This document shows, in pieces, positions 57,801 to 64,000 of a DNA stretch of 64,000 nucleotides. Position 1 is the stretch's first letter; the number at the start of each line of letters is the position of its first letter. The notes beneath the pieces are model-generated. The model searched no databases. It saw only the letters and a list, made by a program, of their open reading frames with translations, and was not told where the DNA came from. Position numbers and translations under genes: made by a program. Location: contig CP154956.1 in assembly GCA_039621445.1 (NCBI GenBank), positions 80,224,474 to 80,288,473 of the forward strand, in the 5' to 3' direction. Source of the stretch: Euglena gracilis. Its lineage: Eukaryota > Euglenida > Euglenophyceae > Euglenales.

Positions 57801-58770
57801 GATATTTTGCTTCGTTCTTTTCAGGTGTTGAAAGTTCTCAGTGCCCAACGAGGTGTGAAGAAACTTTCCTCATTATGCGCACACAGACACACTCAGTATC
57901 AGAATTTGTCAGAGCCCTAACGTCCCATTTTGTAGATTTTTCTGAGGGAAATTTCCAAAAGTTTTGTTCACCACAGAGAGTTGCAAAGTGGTGCACTAAT
58001 GGATGTGGGTGCACAATGGCTTCGGGACAAAAAGAACTTGATTGATAAGGGGATTCTGGACTTCAAACATAAATATATATATACATATATATACATATAT
58101 ACATAAATATATACATAAATATATATATTCGATGAAGCCATGACGCAGTTCTTTTTGCTTTATTGACCCCTGGTTTCAACCCTTGTAAATTCCGTTTATG
58201 GAAAGGACGCATTCCGCATCTTTAAGGGTTTCAAACAAAGAATAACGTTTCAATTCAGCGATTCCCCCGGCTCAATCTTTTCACCCAGGCCCGATTTCCC
58301 TGTGATGATTTATGTTTCGCACATCCCTGCAAAGGGACCTTCATTTTGTACGCGTGGATCGGACTGTGATAGCAGACATTGACTCCGATGTCCGTGGCTA
58401 TCACTGATGTGCGTTTTGAGCGTGACGAAACAAGCTGTCGTGATGAAGTTCAGTTGGGAGTCTCGGTCACATGGAACCTCATGTCAAATCCGTATTCCCA
58501 GAGGCAATTCAACAACTTTGTTTCTTCCAACCCCCGCCCCTTCTCAGCTGATTTGTGTTGGGAAGATTTTTCTTGAGTGTATGTGTGGTCGCTGAAGGGG
58601 AAACCAGTCCCCCCTCCCCCCACAAGGTCTCGGCGTGGCAGCCCGTCGAAGACTCCGATGATTCCGAAGATTCCGATCTGCCACGCGAGCGGCAGACCTC
58701 GCTCAGCCACTGGATGACCTTGGGGGGCCAGCCTCTTGAACTCAGACAGGCTTCCAGCTGTTGTGAAGCC
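45821..58770 (+). CDS. 2-oxoglutarate/Fe(II)-dependent dioxygenase, partial model
   Basis: Exons in order: 45821-45929 (ends KFAAGGLAG), 47137-47162, 47181-47274 (APYGRGEETLVDSRVRQTW), about 47822-47870 (LRNPNWETSL), 49190 to about 49331 (LYRLLLYAPGDHFALHRDSE, then GMFGTVIVQLPSRFTGG), about 49606-49680 (RALVVQHGGETRRFD), from 50514 (CEHQLEEVASGYRLALVYSL), about 57652-57735 (AYTEATLG, ALKGRDRAIVVLL), and from about 58627 (SLSHWMTLGGQPL). The order matches a family of eukaryotic 2OG-Fe(II) oxygenases. HRD supplies the first His and the Asp of the iron facial triad, CEH the distal His, and GYR the 2-oxoglutarate Arg. The substrate cannot be inferred. The first four phases fit, but several later joins are unresolved, notably after FTGG and after YSLCW. 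The usual C-terminal segment of the family was not found; it may lie past the retrotransposon at 59597-64000. Confidence 0.7.
50994..51064 (+). ncRNA. tRNA-like sequence (tRNA pseudogene or SINE head)
   Basis: An A-box TAGTGTAGGGG (51001) and a B-box GGTTCGAGTC (51044) are correctly spaced. A 4-bp D stem (GTGT/ACAC), an anticodon stem (TTAGC/GCTGA) with a 7-nt loop placing TTG after T33, and a T stem (CCCGG/CTGGG) can be drawn. The acceptor stem pairs poorly and one base is extra between the D and anticodon stems, so it is unlikely to be a working tRNA. Confidence 0.4.
52673..52740. repeat. Palindrome-bearing repeat copy (inverse orientation)
   Basis: TTTAGGCAGCGCATCTCGCA, CTCAAGCTTTTTTTGG, then a TCGATTTGCGCA...TCGA palindrome. 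The reverse complement recurs at about 55706-55760. Confidence 0.6.
53730..53930. repeat. Pair of TGCGCA-centred palindromes
   Basis: TGTGTGCAAATGCGCACACC (about 53737) and GGTTTGCGCAAATGCGCACA (about 53903) are near-palindromic and about 170 bp apart in an intron of the dioxygenase gene. Confidence 0.6.
54195..54560. repeat. AAATATAAACCCCC motif cluster with GGCGC hairpin
   Basis: Copies of CCCCAAATATAAAA(A)CCCCCC at about 54199-54300 and 54513-54545 flank GGCGCAAAGCGCC (54301-54313). Confidence 0.65.
54574..54953. mobile_element. hAT-like MITE, perfect 16-bp inverted ends
   Basis: CAGGCATTTGCTTAAG and CTTAAGCAAATGCCTG are exact complements. GCCCAAAT occurs at 54566-54573 and 54954-54961 as an 8-bp target duplication. 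The 380-bp interior is shared with 41854-42210 and includes GGCGCGAAGCGCC (54731-54743). No coding capacity. It lies in an intron of the dioxygenase gene. Confidence 0.9.
55260..55422. repeat. Second pair of TGCGCA-centred palindromes
   Basis: GGTTGGTGTGCGCAGATGCG (55260) and GGTTGGTGTGCACATTTGCG (55392), each completed by a complementary arm ending (A/C)ACC(G/A)(A/T)CC, about 130 bp apart. They are related to the pair at 53730-53930. Confidence 0.65.
55706..55760. repeat. Palindrome-bearing repeat copy (direct orientation)
   Basis: The perfect 16-bp palindrome GTCGATGCACATCGAC is followed by AAAAAGCTTAAGTGCGAGAT and GCGCCGCCTAAG, the reverse of the copy at 52673. Confidence 0.6.
56486..56815. 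repeat. Repeat related to the MITE at 599-806
   Basis: It starts CATACAATCACTTAGTCACTG and ends AAAAATTGTATG, an 8-bp inverted pair. It holds GGCGCCGAAGGCGCC (56624-56638) and several C-run/G-run hairpins. Flanks TTCGGGAG / TTCAGAGT agree at only five of eight positions. Confidence 0.5.
58065..58132. repeat. AT-rich ATATACATA repeat
   Basis: Simple TATATACATA-type sequence between dioxygenase exons. Confidence 0.9.
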
Positions 58771-58799
58771 ATAATTTAGGCTTTGTGTAATGCATAGTG

Positions 58800-59596
58800 C
58801 GGCGAACGTCATTTTTTTTACTGCCATCCCCCCCCCCTGGATTGGTCCTCCCCCGCCCATGATATTGTTCTGTACCATGACCTGTCTCCTTCCTCCGTGC
58901 CCATTGACCTGTCCTCTCTTTTTGTTGTAATTTTTTTTGCCTAAATGCATGCATTGTTCCTTGGCTTCTAATCACAAATGTGCCAAAATATCGCTCTTTT
59001 AAATCCTGGTGTGGGAGTGTGGGGAGGTCGAAAAATGCTTCTCTCCCTCTGCCTGGACCCTCCCCCAAAGATTGCCCTCTATCTCTGTAACCCAACCCCC
59101 CACTCATAGCACCCCCCCCCCTCAGGGCCAACCACCAAACAGGACCTTATAACTTTTAGGGGTTATAAGTGGGGGAGGGGTTGGTTTATTTGGTTGCTTG
59201 TCTGGCATCTCTTTTCAGGGAAAGGTGCATAATTTTTAAGGATAATCATTTCAAATTTTAAGGGTTTTTTGAATGCTTTTTTGGCTTTTTAAGGTTCTTT
59301 TTTTCCAAGGTCGGTCCAAGGCCATCCAGGCATCAAACGGGCCCAACATCAACAAAGAATCAAAGAAAAAGTCGAAACCCCATTTTTTGAGTTTCAGTGG
59401 ATGGATAATTGTTCTAGCGATGCCGGAATTTTTTCTTGGAGTTAGATTATTTTCGCAAAGGGTTAGCAACTTTTCTTATGCTACGTTAGAGAAAAAAATT
59501 GGCCAGATGAAATTTTAAGGCCTTTTAATGTATTTTAAGGCATTTGATAAAAAAAATTTGGGGTTTTAAGGGGTTTTAAGGTTTTAGACACTTTTA
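58800..59596. other. No gene recognised; 3' flank before the retrotransposon
   Basis: This stretch contains C-runs, the hairpin-like GGACCTTATAAC...GGGGTTATAAGT near 59141-59170 and T-rich sequence. It may be an intron interrupted by the retrotransposon. Confidence 0.4.
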
Positions 59597-59598
59597 AT

Positions 59599-59659
<61 letters not shown>

Positions 59660-59797
59660 CGACGACGACGATGATGACGATGGTGGTGGTGGTGGTGGTG
59701 GTGGTGGTGGTGGTGGTGGTGGTGGTGGTGGTGGTGGTGGTGGTGGTGGTGGTGGTGGTGGTGGTGGTGGTGGTGGTGGTGGTGGTGGTGGGGGGGG
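59597..59797. repeat. (ATG)n(TGG)n tract, tail of the retrotransposon
   Basis: About 20 ATG units, a few ACG units, then more than 30 TGG units. On the element strand this is (CCA)n followed by (CAT)n at the extreme 3' end, where LINEs commonly end in short tandem repeats. The Met and Val homopolymer frames are artefacts. Confidence 0.95.
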
Positions 59798-59899
59798 GGG
59801 GTTCGGTGGGTGACGGAGCGCCGTCACCGGGCGCTGAATGGGCTCCGCGCCCTAGACGGAGTGTCTAGAGCGGGACTCCCGCGCCCAGGCCCCCCAGGG

Positions 59900-62800
59900 T
59901 CAGGTTGGGGGGCCCTCCGCGGCCCGGCCATGTGGGGGGGGCCGGGCCAAAGCGGGTTGCAGCCAGGAGCCCAGGGTGGCTTGCCGCTTGGAGGGAGCTG
60001 CCGGGGTGGGGGATGACGGCCGCCGCGCTGGCGGTGCCGGGAGGGAGCCGCGGGGGCGGGACTGCTTGGGGGCCGGTGCGGCTGGGGTAAGCGCGGGGCG
60101 GTGTCTAGCCGTGGGTGGTCGCCGCGTCGGCGGTGCGGGTGGGGGCGGTGCCGAGGAGCTGCTGGAGTTGGCAGCAGGTGCTGCCGCAGAGACGGGAGGG
60201 GCCGGTGCCGGGGCGGGCAGGGCGGAGTCGACGGCCGCTAGGGAGCGGAGGTAATCCTTCCACCGGTTCACGAAGTCCTGATACCACGTGGCGGAAGGGG
60301 AGTCTGTCGGGGCGGTGATTCGCACGGACCAGCGCACGTGGTGGGAGCAGGGGAGCCCCGGGGCCAGCGGGAGGTGCACGTCCTTGCACGTCAGCCAGGA
60401 GAGTGCATCGTCGCGCCGCACGCGTTCTCGGACCCGCCGGGTGAAGCCATTCAGGATGGAGGTCACGTTGTCGCTGGCCTGGGAAGGGAAGCGCTCGCCG
60501 TGGTCCACCTCCCAGAGCAGCAAGAGCGCCATGCTGCATTCCCCCACTTCCTCCGGCACGGGCGCGAGGTGGCGATGGGATCGCAGCCAGAGGGCCAAAC
60601 CGGAGTCGACCGACGCCATGTGGTGGTGCAGGGCCCGGGCGGGGTGGGCGGATTCGGACGAGGCGGTGGAACGACGCCAGGAGTCGATGTCCAGGGAGCG
60701 GCGAGGGGCGCGGTTGTAGTAGAATGTGCCCTGGCGGGACATGCGGGACAGCGGAGGGTGCAGCGAGGCGTTCTCGGAGAGGAAGTTGCCGAGGACGCGG
60801 GCGAGGGCATTGGTGCGGTTGAGAAGGGACGTGCCGGGGGAGGCCGTGAAGTGTTCCGCGGTGGTGGATTCGAAGAGGGCGAGGATGGCGGGGGCTGCAC
60901 ATCCGGAGGAGGCGGGGCAGACCACCATCTCGTCCTGCAGCAGGGACAGGAGCCGCGCTCGCAGCCATAGCCGGCGCGCCTCGCCGCGGGGTGGGGCTGA
61001 TGAGGGCGGCGGGGTGGGAGAGGGCGTTATCCGCCGGTTGATCTCGATCTGCCGCAGCTCGGGTACGGAGAGTTGTCGTTCTGGTGGGAGGGGACAGGGA
61101 AGGCGCAGACGGGGTGCTGGCGGGGTGCTCGGTGGGTCGGGGCCCGAAGGGGGGACTGTGGTGGCGAGCAGTTGCCCACGGCGACGGAAGAGCTCGGCCA
61201 GGCGCTGGGCGAGGGATAGGTGCAGCCGGAGGAGGAAGCGGGCGGAATCAGCCGGCGGCAGCGGATGGTGCTGGAGGGTGGAGGCCGGGATCAGCGCCGC
61301 CGAGAGGGGGAGGCGGTGGAGCAACAGCCAGTCCGCGGGGGGGGTGGGACAATCAGGCCGGGTGGCACGGGCAGCGGTCAGCCACAGCTCAGGGAGGGCG
61401 GAGGGCCAGTCACTGGAGCCGGTCGCCGGGCAGCTGCACAGGAGGTGTAGCTCGTCCTCGTCCTCGACGCTGCAGCAGGGGCACGTCGGGGTGCCGCGGA
61501 CCAGGTTGTGACGCACGCGGCGCGCCTGCGTGGCGATGCACCCGCAGCGAAGGCGTGCCACCCACTTCACGACGGACGGAGGGGCGGGGTGGATGAAGTG
61601 TTGGGGACCGCAGGAGGGGCGCCGAAAGACAGCCACGGAGGCGTCCCAGTTGATCTCCAGATCGGTGGGGAAGATCAGCTCCAGGCGAGGCTTGGATCCG
61701 GGGGGGCCCCAGGCGCGCCGCCGCAGGCGCCACCACTCCAGGGTGAAGGAGCGATGGACGTTAACGATGGGGAGGCCGGAGGGGGAGAGCAGCTCCACGG
61801 CGTCACGGCAGGGGGGCGGTGGGGTCCACGAGGGGGTCCCTGGGAGCGTCGCGGCACGCTTGGCGAGGGCGTCGGCCTGGTCATTCCCGACCGCAAGCGG
61901 GTGACCTGCAGAGAGCGCGGCGTCGTCGTGCGCCTTGACCTTCCGGAGCGTCGGCGGTAGATCGGACTCCGCGGAGGCCAGGATCCATACGGAGGCACCG
62001 CCCCGGTGTGCCACAGAGCCGTCGGTGAAGGCGGCCGCGGGGTGGGGGAAGCAATCCGCTGGGGGCAGCAGGATGTCGCCGGGGTAAGCGGGCTCCGGTG
62101 AGAGGGCCGGCCAGTGGGAGGCACGGAGGGAGGCAGGGTTGCGGCGGATGCTCCAGGACAGTTGGGAGAGGGCAGCCCGCAGGGCAGGGGACGGCTCGTT
62201 CCACTCCGACCGGGGGCAGGCGATGGCGCGGTGTACATGGCCGACGAGGCTGGAGGAGTTCGCGATGAGCTGCAGCCAGGACAGCTGTAGCAGCCGCGCG
62301 TGCTCCATCGGGTCGCGCACCGCGGAGGCGCCGAGGGGGAAGCCCATGGCGACGTCTGGGCTCCGCCACAGGTTGAGCTCCGAGGGGGGCTTATGCAGCA
62401 GGGACTTCCCGACGTCGATGAGGGGTTTGAGATCGGTCGCGCGCACGTTGCGGATTTGGCAGCCATATAAGGCCTGGGGCAGCACGGCGACCGTCCACAG
62501 CGTGCTGCAGATGGCGAGAGGGAGGGGCAGGCTGCGGAGACGCTGGGCGGCGGAGACGGCCTTCTGCACGCGCGGAGCGAAATGCTGCTTGGAGGCCTGC
62601 GGCTCGGGCAGGCCCAGTTCGATGCCGACGAAGCGGAAGGATGGTGATGACGTGTACGCGGAGCCCAGGACGGTCACGGTGGAGCCTGCGCCGAGGGAGG
62701 ACCACAGCTGCACCTTGGTGACCTGCACGGCGAGGAGATCGCACCACCGGAGATATCCCGCGATGAGGGTCTGCATTTCTTGCTGCCCGCGCGCCACGAG

Positions 62801-64000
62801 GACGAGATCGTCTGCGAAGCTCAGAGAGGCGATGCGCAGCCCGGCGATGTCCACACCGCAGGTGGTGGAGGCCGCCCAGCGATGGAAGGCCTCGAACAGC
62901 AGGTTCAGGAGGTCCGGGCTGGCCGGGCACCCCTGGGCCAAGCCGTTGGCGGCTTGCCACGTGCTACCGTCGACAGCACCGTAGCGGAAGCGACGGCGGA
63001 CATGCATATAGAATGCCTCGAAGCAGTCCACGGTGGCCGAGGCGACGCCCGCGTGCCGCAGGGTGTTGAAGACGGCCCACCAGGGCAGGGAGTCGAAGCA
63101 CTTGACCAGGTCGAAGGACGCCAGCCACAAGTCAGAGCAGCCAGCCCGGGCTGCATGCACCAGATCGGCCACCACCTGGGCGGCGTGGACGGTGCCGCGC
63201 TGCGAGCGGAAGCCAAAGACCGCGTCGCTGAGGAGACACCTCTGCAGCGTCGGCGCCCACAGGGTGATCACCCCCTTTGCCCAGATGCGGTATAGGATCT
63301 CGAGGACGGTGATGGGGCGCTGATCCTTCGGACCTGTACCCCCAGAGGACTTGGGAATCATGGCCACATACGCGTCCAGCCAGTCCGCTGGCCAACGGCG
63401 TTCACTTTCGACCAGGTTCAGCAGCCGGGCGACGGCGTCGTGGAACACCGCCGGCATGGCCTTCCAGGTGGAGAGCGGCACGCCGGTCATGCCCGGGGCG
63501 GCGGAGTCACGCATGCCGCGCAGGGCAGCGCGTACACGGTCCCCAGACCAGGAGGAGGATGGCCAGGAGCAGGTTTGCAGGTGCGCGCCGAACTCGGAGG
63601 CCGTAAAGGCTTGCCACCGCGCTGCGGCGTCGTGGTTGTCGTGTTGGCGCAAGACGCTGTCGACCCAGAACTTCCGCACCACGGTGTCGACGGAGTTCTT
63701 GGTGAGACATTGCCGGCCGGAAGCGTCGAGCACGGGGCGGGCACCGAAAGGGAGAGGTTCCGCCTTCAGCCAGCGGAAGATGGTGGCCGGACGATCGCGC
63801 CATAGCGTAGGCAGGGATGCGCGCCACCGCTGATGACGCTCCTGACGCATTTCTCGGAGTTCCCGATCGATGGCTGCACGTCGGGAAGCTGCTTCGGCGG
63901 CGACGGCAGCGCGCAAGTCGGGGATGGAGGTGCGGGGGAGCCGGAGTCCGCGGGAGTCGAGGGAGTCCAGCAAGCGGAGCCAGGGCCAGGGCCAGGGACC
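59900..64000 (-). CDS. Reverse transcriptase polyprotein of a LINE, 5' partial
   Basis: The frame is open to the window edge; the codon at 63973 is TTG, so no start is visible. Counting from there, RT motifs appear in order: PKDQRPITVLEILYRIW (about 215-235), FDLVKCFDSLPWW (about 285), GLAQGCPASPDLLN (about 342) and the catalytic FADD (386-389). An RNase H-like segment follows with TDGS (650-653), VKAHDD and GNDQADALAKRAA (from 696). Only 46 residues separate TDGS from GND, against roughly 110-120 in a complete domain, so the part holding the second and third catalytic acids is missing. CPCC...ELHLLCSC (about 832-850) is the zinc motif typical of such RTs. Codon use is far more GC-rich than neighbouring exons, as expected for a mobile gene. 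Confidence 0.9.
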   Translation of the reverse strand, partial: GPWPWPWLRLLDSLDSRGLRLPRTSIPDLRAAVAAEAASRRAAIDRELREMRQERHQRWRASLPTLWRDRPATIFRWLKAEPLPFGARPVLDASGRQCLTKNSVDTVVRKFWVDSVLRQHDNHDAAARWQAFTASEFGAHLQTCSWPSSSWSGDRVRAALRGMRDSAAPGMTGVPLSTWKAMPAVFHDAVARLLNLVESERRWPADWLDAYVAMIPKSSGGTGPKDQRPITVLEILYRIWAKGVITLWAPTLQRCLLSDAVFGFRSQRGTVHAAQVVADLVHAARAGCSDLWLASFDLVKCFDSLPWWAVFNTLRHAGVASATVDCFEAFYMHVRRRFRYGAVDGSTWQAANGLAQGCPASPDLLNLLFEAFHRWAASTTCGVDIAGLRIASLSFADDLVLVARGQQEMQTLIAGYLRWCDLLAVQVTKVQLWSSLGAGSTVTVLGSAYTSSPSFRFVGIELGLPEPQASKQHFAPRVQKAVSAAQRLRSLPLPLAICSTLWTVAVLPQALYGCQIRNVRATDLKPLIDVGKSLLHKPPSELNLWRSPDVAMGFPLGASAVRDPMEHARLLQLSWLQLIANSSSLVGHVHRAIACPRSEWNEPSPALRAALSQLSWSIRRNPASLRASHWPALSPEPAYPGDILLPPADCFPHPAAAFTDGSVAHRGGASVWILASAESDLPPTLRKVKAHDDAALSAGHPLAVGNDQADALAKRAATLPGTPSWTPPPPCRDAVELLSPSGLPIVNVHRSFTLEWWRLRRRAWGPPGSKPRLELIFPTDLEINWDASVAVFRRPSCGPQHFIHPAPPSVVKWVARLRCGCIATQARRVRHNLVRGTPTCPCCSVEDEDELHLLCSCPATGSSDWPSALPELWLTAARATRPDCPTPPADWLLLHRLPLSAALIPASTLQHHPLPPADSARFLLRLHLSLAQRLAELFRRRGQLLATTVPPSGPDPPSTPPAPRLRLPCPLPPERQLSVPELRQIEINRRITPSPTPPPSSAPPRGEARRLWLRARLLSLLQDEMVVCPASSGCAAPAILALFESTTAEHFTASPGTSLLNRTNALARVLGNFLSENASLHPPLSRMSRQGTFYYNRAPRRSLDIDSWRRSTASSESAHPARALHHHMASVDSGLALWLRSHRHLAPVPEEVGECSMALLLLWEVDHGERFPSQASDNVTSILNGFTRRVRERVRRDDALSWLTCKDVHLPLAPGLPCSHHVRWSVRITAPTDSPSATWYQDFVNRWKDYLRSLAAVDSALPAPAPAPPVSAAAPAANSSSSSAPPPPAPPTRRPPTARHRPALTPAAPAPKQSRPRGSLPAPPARRPSSPTPAAPSKRQATLGSWLQPALARPPPHGRAAEGPPT

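Larger units (their letters stand above)
59597..64000 (-). mobile_element. Non-LTR retrotransposon (LINE), 3' part
   Basis: Read on the minus strand, the element runs from beyond the window through a long GC-rich reverse-transcriptase frame to a stop at 59900, a short untranslated region, and a trinucleotide tail at 59597-59797. Base composition changes sharply at both sides of the untranslated region. The 5' end, any endonuclease and the target duplication cannot be seen. Confidence 0.85.

Noticed and set aside
59594-59868. Poly-Met/Val and poly-Pro/Ser frames
   Set aside because: They are translations of the trinucleotide tail of the retrotransposon.
60105-63827. Other long frames on both strands over the retrotransposon
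   Set aside because: High GC content keeps shadow frames open. Only the long minus frame shows the ordered RT, RNase H and zinc motifs.

Overview
The window is nuclear DNA from an intron-rich, repeat-rich eukaryote. Short exons (30-240 nt, often GC-rich) are separated by introns of about 0.1-5 kb. Splice acceptors are almost all CAG, and donors are GT with little further consensus. The introns are full of poly-G and poly-C runs, microsatellites and small inverted-repeat elements. A protist or alga would fit, but the sequence alone does not place the organism and no genus is proposed.

Layout. (1) 1677-11265, plus strand: a 17-exon gene reconstructed by joining exons of compatible phase into a 1545-nt frame (514 codons plus stop). 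It encodes two tandem Rab/Ras-like GTPase domains, a charged, possibly coiled segment and a C-terminal pair of degenerate EF-hands. (2) 15897-23777, plus: a leucine-rich-repeat protein of the ribonuclease-inhibitor type, built from phase-1 cassette exons of which four are exactly 84 nt. (3) 24361-26159: a 1.8-kb element with an 8-bp target duplication and 12-bp inverted ends, filled almost wholly with minisatellites. (4) 28764 to about 41070, plus: a multi-pass membrane protein with roughly eight or nine hydrophobic segments and an N-glycosylation-rich loop. Its largest intron carries a pogo-like DNA transposon (32511-34586) that is itself nested in another repeat. (5) 45821-58770, plus: a 2-oxoglutarate/Fe(II) dioxygenase spread over about 13 kb. 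(6) 59597-64000, minus: the 3' part of a non-LTR retrotransposon with a reverse transcriptase, an internally shortened RNase H and a zinc motif, ending in a trinucleotide tail. It is cut by the window end.

Mobile DNA is the main theme. At least seven insertions can be delimited by their own 8-bp duplications or, for the pogo-like element, by a paralogous empty site about 10 kb away. Several are nested in one another. Some introns end in sequence shared with these repeats, and one 209-bp intron interrupts the P-loop codons of the first GTPase with repeated ends, so element-driven intron change is a reasonable hypothesis.

Limits. The 5' ends of the first two genes and of the dioxygenase, the 3' ends of the LRR, membrane and dioxygenase genes, and several membrane-protein and dioxygenase exons are unresolved. 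All exon joins are inferred from reading frame, phase and family resemblance without transcript data. Coordinates were counted by eye and may be off by a base or two.
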